The notes under the pieces: generated by a model
The model's input: only the letters and a program-made list of their open reading frames with translations
What the model was told of the DNA's origin: nothing
Databases searched by the model: none
Position numbers and translations under genes: made by a program
In this document: positions 47,787 through 56,404 of the stretch, in pieces
Layout of the letters: every line of letters begins with the position of its first letter
How positions within the stretch are numbered: position 1 is the stretch's first letter
DNA from: Pseudomonadales bacterium
GTDB taxonomy: Bacteria; Pseudomonadota; Gammaproteobacteria; Pseudomonadales; Azotimanducaceae
DNA length: 61,235 nucleotides
NCBI GenBank assembly: GCA_022825925.1
Contig: JAJDVW010000176.1
Span: 1-61,235, forward strand
Reading direction: 5' to 3'

Positions 47787-47846
47787 CGATTGCGGGAGGG
47801 GACGAGAGCCGACGCCCTCCCCGGGTTGCTTGCTGCTATGACCGGC

Positions 47847-49334
47847 CTACGGTCCCGAGTGGCTGACCCCGAACCCGCCCGTCATGTTGCCGACGACGCC
47901 GTATTCGGCGGAGAAGGCTCCGGTAGCAGCCTCCGGCGTGCCGCCGTCGTCTGGCGTATAATGGTAGCCATAATACTGTGCGGTACTGCTCGCGGGCGTT
48001 CCTGCCTCGCCGTCAATCGTCCACACCGGTCTCTGCGCTGCTGTCGCACCTGAAGTAGGGGTGCCGAAACGTCCTCCAAGACCGGCCATAGGCGTTTCAG
48101 GCAGCGTCACTTCCCAAGTGTCCATGCTCGCAGGGTCCGTGCCGGCACTGTCACTGAAGTTACTGATCATGCCGCTGATTGTGCCGGCATCGGCAGCGCT
48201 CCCAAAGTCGGCCTTGAATTCGACCTCGGCGGTGAACCGGCCGCCCTTCGGCCCGGAGTCATAAATGCTGTACAGCCCCGACGCGAGCCCGGTGTACGTC
48301 GCAGTCCCGGCAACAGCCGTAACGGCGGCAGTGACTCCTTGAGCGGTGAGCACCGTGAGTCGTGTGTACTCATCGCCGGTTTTTCTCAGCCACCAGCCAA
48401 AGTACCCGTAAGAGCTGTCTGCCACTTTCGCCGTCGCCCCGGTATCGGGGGTGAAGGTCCATGTCGCTCCAGCTCCGGCCAAGAGCACACCGCCGTCGCT
48501 GCTGGCCACCGCGGACGTGCACGTCTGGGTGCCGTCGCCGGTGCAAGTGTAGGTTCCAGAAGCGCCCCCGAAGGTGCCGGCGGTCTGAAACACTTCATTG
48601 GCTGCGTCGGCGTCCGTATTCACGTTGAGTTCGTGGGTCTTGCTCCCGGAGCCGGTGGCGAAAGGAGTCGCCATGATGAGGGCGCTGTTGCCCGCTGCAA
48701 CCGTCACGGCCCCATTGGCCCAGGTCACGTCACTGGCAGGGCCCGCCCATTCCGCGAAAGGAACAGTCTCGTCGGGTTCGATGTCGGTGTACATGTGTAG
48801 GACGTCGGTGACGCTGCCGTCGGCCGACGTCGACATGAGTTCCGTGCCGCTCCAGCCGTTCAGCATGCCAAGCAACTTGGAGTTCTCGGCCTTGAAGTTG
48901 GGGTTGCCACCACCAACGCCGGTCACGGTCACCGTGGTAGGTTTTCCGTACATTGCGGTAGCAGAAAGGCTTTCGCCTGCGTTGAAAAAGGAAAGAGGGG
49001 ACGCATCCAGCCTCAAGGCCAACTTGCGCGCATCTTCGGCCATCGCCTTCTCCGTGGCCGCCTGCTCGGCGTCCATGCGCGCCTGCGCCTCATCCTGCAG
49101 CCGCTTCAGCTCCGCCTGGAGGTCGGCGATACTGGTGCCGATGTCGCCCGCGTCGGTGATGCCGAGCTGCTCGCGCAGGGCGGTAACCTGCGCCTGGAGC
49201 GTGGCCAACTGTTCCTCCGCCGTCGGCCCCGTATCCGGGGGCATCGTCGTACCACCACCCCCACCGCAGCCCGCCATGGCCAGAGCCAGGAACGCGACGG
49301 CTGCGGCCTTACCCAGTTTCAGGTCATAGCTCAT
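47847..49334 (-). CDS. Slam-dependent-type surface lipoprotein 1 (coiled-coil stalk, TbpB-like barrel)
   Basis: A 495-residue lipoprotein: lipobox LAMAGC (Cys23), Gly-rich tether, an alpha-helical coiled-coil stalk (about 40-108: EEQLATLQAQVTALREQLG...LQAELKRLQDEAQARMDAEQAA), a central head domain of about 200 residues, then a TbpB-type barrel domain (VAGTATYTGLASGLYSIYD, GGRFTAEVEFKADFG, AGTISGMISNF) and conserved C-terminus VVGNMTGGFGVSHS. The barrel is the feature recognised in Slam clients. Convergent with the Slam gene. Nearly half the protein is shared with lipoprotein 2; the head is divergent. Confidence 0.82.
   Translation of the reverse strand: MSYDLKLGKAAAVAFLALAMAGCGGGGGTTMPPDTGPTAEEQLATLQAQVTALREQLGITDAGDIGTSIADLQAELKRLQDEAQARMDAEQAATEKAMAEDARKLALRLDASPLSFFNAGESLSATAMYGKPTTVTVTGVGGGNPNFKAENSKLLGMLNGWSGTELMSTSADGSVTDVLHMYTDIEPDETVPFAEWAGPASDVTWANGAVTVAAGNSALIMATPFATGSGSKTHELNVNTDADAANEVFQTAGTFGGASGTYTCTGDGTQTCTSAVASSDGGVLLAGAGATWTFTPDTGATAKVADSSYGYFGWWLRKTGDEYTRLTVLTAQGVTAAVTAVAGTATYTGLASGLYSIYDSGPKGGRFTAEVEFKADFGSAADAGTISGMISNFSDSAGTDPASMDTWEVTLPETPMAGLGGRFGTPTSGATAAQRPVWTIDGEAGTPASSTAQYYGYHYTPDDGGTPEAATGAFSAEYGVVGNMTGGFGVSHSGP
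49056..49185 (-). repeat. Stalk-coding repeat, copy in lipoprotein gene 1
   Basis: About 130 bases encoding the coiled coil are almost identical to 50630-50760 in lipoprotein gene 2, in direct orientation, while flanking head-coding DNA differs. Such a block allows recombination or gene conversion between the two genes. Confidence 0.75.
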
Positions 49335-49362
49335 TTAAGGCTCTCCCGGAAATTACACCGAA

Positions 49363-49383
49363 GGGGGGGCCCGAAGGCCCCCC
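49363..49383 (-). terminator. Hairpin after surface lipoprotein gene 2
   Basis: GGGGGGCC-TTCG-GGCCCCCC type hairpin with a stable tetraloop in the 113-base gap between lipoprotein genes 2 and 1. There is no clean T run after it, so it may only attenuate transcription into gene 1. Confidence 0.55.
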
Positions 49384-49447
49384 GACGGCGCGTACGTGGA
49401 TACGTCGCGGAAGCGCAGACCGTGTCGGCACAGGACTGGAACCAGTC

Positions 49448-50908
49448 CTATTCTCCAGAGTGGCTGGCGCCGAACGCGCCGCGCATGTTGCCAACGAGGC
49501 CATAGTCAGCCGAGAACGTGCCGATGGCGATCTGCGGCGTGCCGCCGGCGTCTGCCGAGCGCAGACTGCCACCCCACTGGCTAAGGGTGCCCTGAGCCCC
49601 GTCTTCGCCGTCAATCGACCATGTCGTCTTCTCAGCGTCTGTCGGACCAGCGGGGTCAGCGGCAGCGAAGGTACCGGCACCACCGGTGACCAGGGGCAGT
49701 TCAGGCAGAGTCACCATCCAAGTGTCCATGCCGTCGGTGTCACCCATGAAGTTGTCCACCATGCCGCTGATGGTTCCCTCCGCCGAGGCGTCTCCAAAGT
49801 CGGCCTTGAGTTCAACCATGGCGGTGAAGTGGCCGCCCTTCGGGCCTGAATCGTAGATGCTGTACTTCCCCGCGGCCGGGCCGGTGTACGTCGCGGTGCC
49901 GCCGACAGCCGTGACGGCGACGGCGGTGTCTCCCGTCGAACCGGAGAAAGTGTGCACGGAATAGCCGCTGTCGGCCTTCCGCAACCACCAGCCGAAGTGC
50001 TGATACTCACTGTCCGCCTGGTGCGCCATCGCTCCGTTGTTGGGGGTAAAGGTCCATGTTCCCGTCCCGCCCAGGATCACACCGCCACTGCTGCCGGCCA
50101 CCGCGGAAGTGCAGGTGCCGCCAGTGCAGGTGTAGGTTCCAGAAGCACCTGCGAAGGTGCCGGAGGTCTGGAACGTATCCGCACCAGCGGTGGTGTCCGT
50201 ATCTATGGTGTGTTCGTGGGTCTTTGTCCCGGAGCCGGTGGCGAAAGGAGCCGCCATGATGAGGGCGCTGTTGCCAGCAGCAGGCGTCACGGCCCCATTG
50301 GCCCAAGTCACGCCAGTTGTAGCGGCGGCCCATTCCGCGAACGGGATCTGCTTGCCGGCATCAACATTGGTGTACACGTGCATCACATCGGTGGGGCCGT
50401 TGTCCGCCATCGACATGAGTTCCGTGCCCGACCATCCGTTCATGGCGTCAAGGGACTTGGAGTTCTTGGCCATGAAACTGGGGTCGTCACCACTAGCGAT
50501 GGTCGCGGTCGCCTTAGCCAGCTCTCCATGCATTGCGGTGACCGCCACGGTTTCGCCGCTGGCAACGTGAGAGGCCGCATCCAGCCCCAAGGCCAACTTC
50601 CGGGCCTCCGCGGCCATCGCCTTGTCCTTGGCCGCCTGCTCGGCGTCCATGCGCGCCTGCGCCTCATCCTGCAGCCGCTTCAGCTCCGCCTGGAGGTCGG
50701 CGATACTGCTGCCGATGTCGCCCGCGTCGGTGATGCCGAGCTGCTGGCGCAGGGCGGCGACCTCGTTCTGGAGCGTGGTCAACTGTTCCTCCACTGTCGG
50801 CCCCGTATCCGGGGGCATCGCCGTACCACCACCACCGCACGCGGCAAGCCCGAAGGCAAGCACCGCCGCGAGGCAGCTCGTCGTCAGGTTCCTATATACT
50901 GTCGTCAT
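49448..50908 (-). CDS. Slam-dependent-type surface lipoprotein 2
   Basis: A 486-residue paralogue of lipoprotein 1. Signal and lipobox (LAFGLAAC, Cys24), coiled-coil stalk (about 42-110; almost the same residues as lipoprotein 1), a diverged head, and the TbpB-like barrel (VGGTATYTGPAAGKYSIYD, GGHFTAMVELKADFG, EGTISGMVDNF) with C-terminus LVGNMRGAFGASHS. The signal region is nearly the same as that of lipoprotein 3 on the other strand. Has its own well-formed promoter. Expected at the cell surface as a stalked barrel protein, exported by Slam. Confidence 0.82.
   Translation of the reverse strand: MTTVYRNLTTSCLAAVLAFGLAACGGGGTAMPPDTGPTVEEQLTTLQNEVAALRQQLGITDAGDIGSSIADLQAELKRLQDEAQARMDAEQAAKDKAMAAEARKLALGLDAASHVASGETVAVTAMHGELAKATATIASGDDPSFMAKNSKSLDAMNGWSGTELMSMADNGPTDVMHVYTNVDAGKQIPFAEWAAATTGVTWANGAVTPAAGNSALIMAAPFATGSGTKTHEHTIDTDTTAGADTFQTSGTFAGASGTYTCTGGTCTSAVAGSSGGVILGGTGTWTFTPNNGAMAHQADSEYQHFGWWLRKADSGYSVHTFSGSTGDTAVAVTAVGGTATYTGPAAGKYSIYDSGPKGGHFTAMVELKADFGDASAEGTISGMVDNFMGDTDGMDTWMVTLPELPLVTGGAGTFAAADPAGPTDAEKTTWSIDGEDGAQGTLSQWGGSLRSADAGGTPQIAIGTFSADYGLVGNMRGAFGASHSGE
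50630..50760 (-). repeat. Stalk-coding repeat, copy in lipoprotein gene 2
   Basis: Partner of the block at 49056-49185: the sequence of the helical stalk (QAELKRLQDEAQARMDAEQAA and preceding heptads) with only scattered base differences. Confidence 0.75.
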
Positions 50909-50923
50909 TTCGAGGTTCTCCTG
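50837..50923 (-). repeat. Inverted repeat arm at the 5' end of lipoprotein gene 2
   Basis: The ribosome site, start and signal-peptide codons of lipoprotein gene 2 match those of lipoprotein gene 3 in opposite orientation. Thirty bases (50894-50923) are identical, and the whole arm is over 90 percent identical by eye. The two arms enclose 3.4 kb with both recombinase genes. Confidence 0.8.
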
Positions 50924-50992
50924 TGCTCAAGAAGTGGCCTCGAGACGAGGCCTTTCGACGTTGCTTCCTACGAGGTGGAACGTCCGCCGCAG

Positions 50993-51021
50993 AGTATAGT
51001 GAACGAGCCACGCCGTGTCGA
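50993..51021 (-). promoter_or_regulatory. Promoter of surface lipoprotein gene 2
   Basis: On the minus strand TCGACA, a 17-base spacer and TATACT: each box is one mismatch from the sigma-70 consensus. It would give a 5' leader of about 80 bases before the ATG at 50908. Confidence 0.65.
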
Positions 51022-51564
51022 TACAGGTACAGGACCTACCGCGGCCGTGCCCGCCACGCAGGGCATCCCCGGATACCGGATGCCCCTTCGCTGTCCCGCG
51101 AGACCGGAACCTGCCACGTTAGATTGCTCCCAACCCCCCTACCTGCATCCCTGACCCCGGAAGGGCGAGGTACGCATATCCGACCACAACTCCACGGGCA
51201 ATGCAACACGCACTATCACGCGCGCGGGCGGAACCGCAGTCCGGCGCAAGTGCCTGCGGACAACAGATTTTCCGCCGCCCGCGGTCCTGAAACGGGCAAC
51301 GGCTCCGGATGCCGGAAACCGCCCGCCGCACCGCCCCTCCCGGTGCCCGACATGCCGGCCTCCCGGCCCGTCGGCCACCGCCCGCGCACATCCCCGTGCC
51401 CGAAGGCCCGGGAGACGTAACGACACCACAGCCCGCCCAATCGCGCAAGATACGGAATCTGACAGGGATTCCAGCCGGTCGGCAGGCCGACCGCGGCCGA
51501 CCCGGCGGTGCGCGATCCTCCCCCGTGGCGGCGCCGGCGGGGAGAAGGCGGCTCCTGCCCGCGC
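51022..51564. other. Intergenic region without recognisable gene
   Basis: The stretch between the lipoprotein 2 promoter and the end of the first recombinase gene shows no convincing coding frame, tRNA or terminator. It has short GC-rich inverted runs only. Given the neighbouring recombinases it may hold attachment or binding sites, but none could be defined. Confidence 0.3.
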
Positions 51565-52794
51565 TCAGCCACGGCCGGGCTCCGGCGCGCAGGCCCACAG
51601 GTCCGCGCCGATGCTCCCGGCCACCCGGGCCGCGGATTCGCGCACCGAGTCGAGCGCCAGGTGCGCGTAGCGCGCCGTGGTCTGGATCTTGGAGTGACCG
51701 AGCATCCTGCCGATCATGGGCAGCGGCTCGCCGAGCGCCAGCGCCCGCGAGGCGAAGCTGTGCCTCAGGTCGTGCAGGCGCACGTCCTTGAGTCCGGCGC
51801 GCCCGCGCACCCGGTACCAGTAATACGCGATGTGCGTCAGCCGCGCGCCGGGCTTCGCGCCCGCGACCACCCACGGGTTGCCCGGCGGGCGCGGCAGCCC
51901 GGCCAGCACCCGCGCCGCCGCCGGCGACAGCGCGACCGTGCGCGGCCCGGTCTTCGAATCGCGCAGCCGGATCTCGCTGCTCTCCAGGTGCACGTCCTCC
52001 CACCGCAGGCCGACGATCTCGCCGCTGCGGCACCCGGTGAGCATCAGCAGCCGCAGCGCGGCGGCCGCGTGCACCGGGACCCGCCCCTCGATCTCGAGCG
52101 CGTCCAGCGTCTTGCCGAGGCGGCGGAACTCCTCCTCGGTCAGGAAGCGCTCCAGCTTGCGCGTGCGGTACCGGCGCACCTGGCGGCACGGATTGCTCCC
52201 CGCCGGCACCATCCCCCAGGCTTCCGCCCGGTTGAGCATCCGCGACAGCGCGCCCACCGCCTCGTTCGCCGCCACCGGCGTCTTGCGCAGGCGGTAGTGC
52301 AGCTCGGCCACCTGCAAGCGCCCCACCTCCGTCACCGGCAGCTTGCCCAGCACCGGCACGACGTGCCGGCCAATCACCTGGCGGTATCCCCTGACCGTGG
52401 CCGGCTTGCAGCGCACCGCCACGTACTCGCGCAGGTACCGCTCCGCGAGCTCGGCCACCGTCGGTGCGCGGTCTCCGCCCGGCCCGGGCCGCGGCTCCGT
52501 CCCCGCCCTGATCCGCGCCAGCATCGCCGCCGCCCGCTGCCGCGCCTCCTCGGCTGTGATCACCCCGTGCCGCCCGATGGCGACCCGCTTCGTTCCGTGC
52601 GGGCCCCGGCCCTGCACCAGGTAGGCCCGCGCCCCCGAGCGGTACACCCGCACCCCGAACCCCGCGAGGTCCCGGTCCCACCAGATGACGTCGCGGTCCC
52701 CGACCGGCAGGGCGTCGACGACCCGGTCGGAAAGGGACCGCTTCAGCTTCGCCACGCCGCGGCCCGCCTTACGGCGCGTGCGACGGCCGCGCAC
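51565..52794 (-). CDS. Tyrosine recombinase/integrase A
   Basis: A 409-residue tyrosine recombinase of the phage-integrase P4/DUF4102-like type. N-terminal arm-binding domain (DRDLAGFGVRVYRSGARAYLVQGRGPHG), core-binding domain (about 110-200), and catalytic domain with Arg in LTGCRSGEIVGLRW, HDLRHSFASRAL (His-x-x-Arg), second His in LGHSKIQTTARYAHL and Tyr nucleophile in the same segment. All catalytic residues are present. Its start overlaps the end of integrase B by 26 bases, so the two are co-translated. Confidence 0.9.
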   Translation of the reverse strand: MRGRRTRRKAGRGVAKLKRSLSDRVVDALPVGDRDVIWWDRDLAGFGVRVYRSGARAYLVQGRGPHGTKRVAIGRHGVITAEEARQRAAAMLARIRAGTEPRPGPGGDRAPTVAELAERYLREYVAVRCKPATVRGYRQVIGRHVVPVLGKLPVTEVGRLQVAELHYRLRKTPVAANEAVGALSRMLNRAEAWGMVPAGSNPCRQVRRYRTRKLERFLTEEEFRRLGKTLDALEIEGRVPVHAAAALRLLMLTGCRSGEIVGLRWEDVHLESSEIRLRDSKTGPRTVALSPAAARVLAGLPRPPGNPWVVAGAKPGARLTHIAYYWYRVRGRAGLKDVRLHDLRHSFASRALALGEPLPMIGRMLGHSKIQTTARYAHLALDSVRESAARVAGSIGADLWACAPEPGRG

Positions 52795-53977
52795 GCAGGA
52801 TGTCGGCCTCGATGCTGCCGCCCACCCGCGCCACCGCCACCTTCTCCGCTTCGCGCGCGAGATGGGCGTAGCGCGCGGTGGTGCCCACGTCGGCGTGACC
52901 GAGCAGCCGGCCGATCATCGTCAGGCTCTCCCCGAGCGCCAGCGCCCGCGAGGCGAAGCTGTGCCTCAGGTCGTGGATCCGCACGTCCTCCACCCCGGCG
53001 CGCGCCCGCACCTGGTGCCAGTACGTGGTGAGCTGCGACAGGTGCCGGTCCGGCGCGCTCCCGGCGAACACCCACGGGCTGCGCGGGACGCGGCGCAGCT
53101 CCGACAGCACCCGCAGCGCCGCCGGCGTCAGCACCACCATGCGCGGGCCCGTCTTGGCGTCGCGCAGCCGCAGCTCCCCCGCCTTGCGGTCGACGTCGTC
53201 CCATCGCAGGGTGAGCACCTCGGTGAGCCGGCACCCGGTGACCATCAGCAGCCGCAGCGCCGCCGCCGCCCGCGCCCTGAGCGCGCTCTGGGTCTCCAGC
53301 TCGCGCAGCGCGCGGCCCACCCGCCGGTACTCGTCCGCGCTCAGGAACCGCTCGCGCATCCCCTGCCGGTACCGCGCCACGAACCGGCACGGGTTGCCGC
53401 CCGGCGGTGCCAGCCCCCAGTCCTCCGCCACCGCGAACATCTTCGACAGCACCTCCAGCGCCCGGTTGGCCGCGCGCGGCGTGGCGCGCAGCGCGTAGTG
53501 CAGCGCCTCCGCGTCCTCCCGGCGTACCGTCGCCACCGGCCTGCTCCCGAGCGCCGGCAGGATGTGGTTCCGGAGAGACCCCCGGCAGATCCCCTGCGTG
53601 TGCGCGTTGCAGTTCACCGCCACGTGCGCCTCCATGTAGCGTTCAGCGAGCTCCGCGACGGTGAACGCGCGCCCGGACGCCGCCGCACCCGCCTCCTCGC
53701 CCCGCTTGATGCGATCGATTACGGCGCGCGCGCGCCTGCGCGCCCGCTCGCAGGAGAGCTCGCCGTACGGGCCCAGCGACACCCGCCTGATGCCGGCCGG
53801 ACCGCGGCACTGGACCACGAACATCTTGCGCCCCGACGGGTACACCCGCACCCCGAACCCCGGAAGGTCCCGATCCCAGAAGACCGCGTCCCCGCTCTCG
53901 ACGCGGAGCCGGTCGACGGTGCGCCTGGAGAGCGTGTGTTGCGTTCGCCTGGGCATGACGCCTGGGTCCTCCTCCAT
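52769..53977 (-). CDS. Tyrosine recombinase/integrase B
   Basis: A 402-residue paralogue of integrase A. Arm-binding N-terminus (DRDLPGFGVRVYPSGRKMFVVQCRGPAG), core-binding domain, and catalytic residues Arg in VTGCRLTEVLTLRW, HDLRHSFASRAL, LGHADVGTTARYAHL. It is transcribed before integrase A. A tandem pair with no excisionase, tRNA target or cargo besides lipoprotein genes is unusual; they may form a heteromeric recombinase or belong to a degraded element. Confidence 0.9.
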   Translation of the reverse strand: MEEDPGVMPRRTQHTLSRRTVDRLRVESGDAVFWDRDLPGFGVRVYPSGRKMFVVQCRGPAGIRRVSLGPYGELSCERARRRARAVIDRIKRGEEAGAAASGRAFTVAELAERYMEAHVAVNCNAHTQGICRGSLRNHILPALGSRPVATVRREDAEALHYALRATPRAANRALEVLSKMFAVAEDWGLAPPGGNPCRFVARYRQGMRERFLSADEYRRVGRALRELETQSALRARAAAALRLLMVTGCRLTEVLTLRWDDVDRKAGELRLRDAKTGPRMVVLTPAALRVLSELRRVPRSPWVFAGSAPDRHLSQLTTYWHQVRARAGVEDVRIHDLRHSFASRALALGESLTMIGRLLGHADVGTTARYAHLAREAEKVAVARVGGSIEADILRARPSHAP

Positions 53978-54303
53978 TCCGTGCTTCCGTGGGGTGGGGG
54001 GTGTCGCTCGGACCGGCGTTTGCGCGCCTGCGGCAGTCGGTTCGGCTCAGCGCCTTGCACCGGGCCATCGCTGCGCGAGCACCTTCCGCGCGAGCTCCAC
54101 TCTCGAGCGGTGCTGAACGGTCCTTGCGGACCGTAATCAAAACGTAAGTTTCCGGGATCACTCGTGCGTATTGAAACACGCGGGGACGGTTGCGAGTCAA
54201 GGGGTGAAGGTGGGAATTATTCCATTGATAATGCTTGAGAAATCATGATTTTTTGCGTCTGTGCGTAAGCCTGTCGTTGCATGGCGGTTCCAATTTTGTA
54301 CAA
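53978..54303. other. Intergenic region, AT-rich from 54205
   Basis: The upstream region of both integrase B (minus) and lipoprotein gene 3 (plus). The segment 54205-54265 is far richer in A and T than its surroundings and contains GATAAT at 54225-54230 and a T run, suitable for promoter or DNA-bending sites. No gene is seen. Confidence 0.4.
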
Positions 54304-54390
54304 CAGGAGAACCTCGAAATGACGACAGTATATCGGAACCTGACGACGATATGCCTCGCGACGGTGCTTGCCTTCGGGCTCGCGGCGTGC
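54304..54390 (+). repeat. Inverted repeat arm at the 5' end of lipoprotein gene 3
   Basis: CAGGAGAACCTCGAA plus the ATG and signal-peptide codons; the opposite-strand partner of 50837-50923. Identity begins exactly at the ribosome site and fades after the lipobox Cys codon. Confidence 0.8.
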
Positions 54391-55881
54391 GGCGGCGGCA
54401 GCAACACGCAGACCGGCGGAATGCCGACGACGGCGGATCAGTTGGCGGAGCTTCAGAAAGAGGTGGCGGATTTGCGGACGCAGCTCGGCCTTCCCGCCGA
54501 CGGCAACATCAGCGACAGCATCACCGAGCTCCAGGGTCAGGTCGCAGATCTGAAGCAGCAGATTCAGGACGCGAAGGATGCCGAGGACAAGGCTGCCATG
54601 GCAGTCGCGGTCGCGACGGCCAGGAAGCTGTATGCGGGGATCGCTGCGCAGGATAGCACCGCAGGCGACGTGGCCGCCAACACCGCTGCGGGCGATGGGC
54701 TGAGGGCCGCCGCCTATAACAACGCCGACGTGCCCGAGGCCGGCACCACCGCCGAGACGCGCATCATGGTGGGCATCGGTACCGCGGCTGTTGTCGCCCT
54801 GTCGGAAGACGACGAGACGATGGTCGCCGCCAACCACGGCTGGGCAGGCAAGAGGTACGCGCGTACGTCGCCTGCCGCTGACGGCACGTACGAGGCGGTC
54901 GTCTACTCGAACGTCGAAGCTCCAAAGCAGGGCAGGAAGTTCGGTAGTGCTGCAGCAGTCTCAGATACCGGCGCTTACGAGTACCAACTGGACGCCGCCG
55001 ACCGTGACGGCAATGCCAACAAGGCGCTTACCATCGTTCCTGCGACCCATGCGGCGCGCGTATCGCTTCCGAGCGTCACCCGGACGGCCGGTACGGAGAC
55101 GTTCAAACTGCCGGAGCAGAACCCGGACGGCGAGCAATACATCAACGTGTCCGGCATGCTTCATGGCGTGAGCGGCACCTTCAGTTGCGCACCCACCACT
55201 GCTGCCGACGAGTGTACCGCGGCCGTAGCCGCAAAGGGCTTCACGCTTGGTGGGGCCGGAACGTGGCTGTTCATTCCCTCCAACGCGGAAGCCCGGGTCA
55301 TGGACGCGGCGGACACCGCTTACGCCTCCTACGGCTGGTGGCTCCACAAGACCGAGAACGACCTGACCTACACCGCGAGCGCGTTCCACGATGAGAAGGG
55401 CGGGGTTACTAACGCCTCCGGCCTCAATGCCCTGAACGGAACGGCGACGTATGTGGGCGGCGCTGCCGGGAAATATGCCCTTAGCAGTGCGACAGGCGGC
55501 ACGAACGACGCCGGCCACTTCACCGCGAGGGCGACTCTGGAGGCCGACTTCACCAACAACACCGATGCTACCGCCATTTCCGGCACCATCGACAACTTCA
55601 TGGGTGCGGACGGTCAGGCGCGGGACTGGGAGGTTGAGTTGAAGGGGTCCCAAATCGGCGACGACGGGGAGATTGGCGAAGCTTCCGCCAGTACCGACGT
55701 CGAGACGGTCTGGACGATCGGCGGAACGGATGGCGCGGCCGATGGCATGTGGACCGGGCGTCTCCGGAACAACGGCGATGACCTTGTGCCGCAGGTTGCA
55801 ACCGGCACGTTCTACTCCACGTACGGCACGGCGGGCGGCGAGGGCCGCATGGTCGGCGGCTTCGGCGCGAACAAGGAGTAA
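54319..55881 (+). CDS. Slam-dependent-type surface lipoprotein 3
   Basis: A 520-residue lipoprotein. The first 24 residues (MTTVYRNLTTICLATVLAFG, then LAAC) match lipoprotein 2 except for two positions; then a helical stalk (about 36-105: DQLAELQKEVADLRTQLG...LQGQVADLKQQIQDAKDAEDKA), a long head (about 110-400) unlike the other two, and a TbpB-like barrel (LNGTATYVGGAAGKYAL, AGHFTARATLEADF, ATAISGTIDNF) with C-terminus MVGGFGANKE. It lies beyond the integrases in opposite orientation. ATG at 54319 follows AGGAG. Confidence 0.82.
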   Translation: MTTVYRNLTTICLATVLAFGLAACGGGSNTQTGGMPTTADQLAELQKEVADLRTQLGLPADGNISDSITELQGQVADLKQQIQDAKDAEDKAAMAVAVATARKLYAGIAAQDSTAGDVAANTAAGDGLRAAAYNNADVPEAGTTAETRIMVGIGTAAVVALSEDDETMVAANHGWAGKRYARTSPAADGTYEAVVYSNVEAPKQGRKFGSAAAVSDTGAYEYQLDAADRDGNANKALTIVPATHAARVSLPSVTRTAGTETFKLPEQNPDGEQYINVSGMLHGVSGTFSCAPTTAADECTAAVAAKGFTLGGAGTWLFIPSNAEARVMDAADTAYASYGWWLHKTENDLTYTASAFHDEKGGVTNASGLNALNGTATYVGGAAGKYALSSATGGTNDAGHFTARATLEADFTNNTDATAISGTIDNFMGADGQARDWEVELKGSQIGDDGEIGEASASTDVETVWTIGGTDGAADGMWTGRLRNNGDDLVPQVATGTFYSTYGTAGGEGRMVGGFGANKE

Positions 55882-55947
55882 CCGATTGGAGGACAGAGTC
55901 TCCGTTCATGTGAGAACCCGATCCTGAATCCTTGAAGTTCCCTACGA

Positions 55948-55980
55948 GGGTGGCGCACAAAATGCGCCACCCTTTTTTTT
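55948..55980 (+). terminator. Rho-independent terminator of surface lipoprotein gene 3
   Basis: GGGTGGCGCA, loop CAAAA, TGCGCCACCC, then eight or more T: a textbook terminator 66 bases after the stop. Confidence 0.95.
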
Positions 55981-55981
55981 G

Positions 55982-56290
55982 CCGAGCATGACCAAGGAGG
56001 TGCAAGTCCTCCATTCAGCCCGACAGCGGCGCGGGATGAGCGAAACGCAAGGACATCATCTCGAGGCGGGGTGGGAAGAAAGCATGGAGCAAAACCGCGG
56101 CCCGATGGACCTATATGGTCCGCCCCGCAATTGCCAGGGATGCGTTTCGGCGATGGTCAAGGCGAGGTCGGTTGCTGACATATCCGGCCTCGTGTTGGGA
56201 GGTACGTGAACTCCCACGCCCTTGATGGAATCCGCACACGCCAGCCTCGACAGGAAAACGGTCTCGAAGGCCCTGGTCCATCTCAATCCC
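55982..56290 (+). ncRNA. Possible group II intron-derived RNA remnant
   Basis: No gene is seen here. The stretch contains AAGGAGGTGCAAGTCCTCC followed by CCCGACAGCGGCGCGGGATG and later paired GC-rich blocks ending near the ...CGTGAACTCCCACGCCC segment, which resembles the 5' (domain I) part of bacterial group II introns. No reverse transcriptase or domain V is present, so at most it is a remnant. The match is from memory and weak. Confidence 0.3.
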
Positions 56291-56404
56291 CCGGCGTGTC
56301 GGTCCGACCTGTCTTCCCATCCGGCCGGCTGAAGGCGCGCCCGGGCCGAGCCCCCGTGCGGGGCGCGCTGCCGGCGAGCTGAATGCCGTCGCGCCGCGGT
56401 TCGG

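Noticed and set aside
47847..55881. Diversity-generating retroelement acting on the lipoproteins
   Set aside because: No reverse transcriptase, no template repeat and no adenine-biased variable region were seen.
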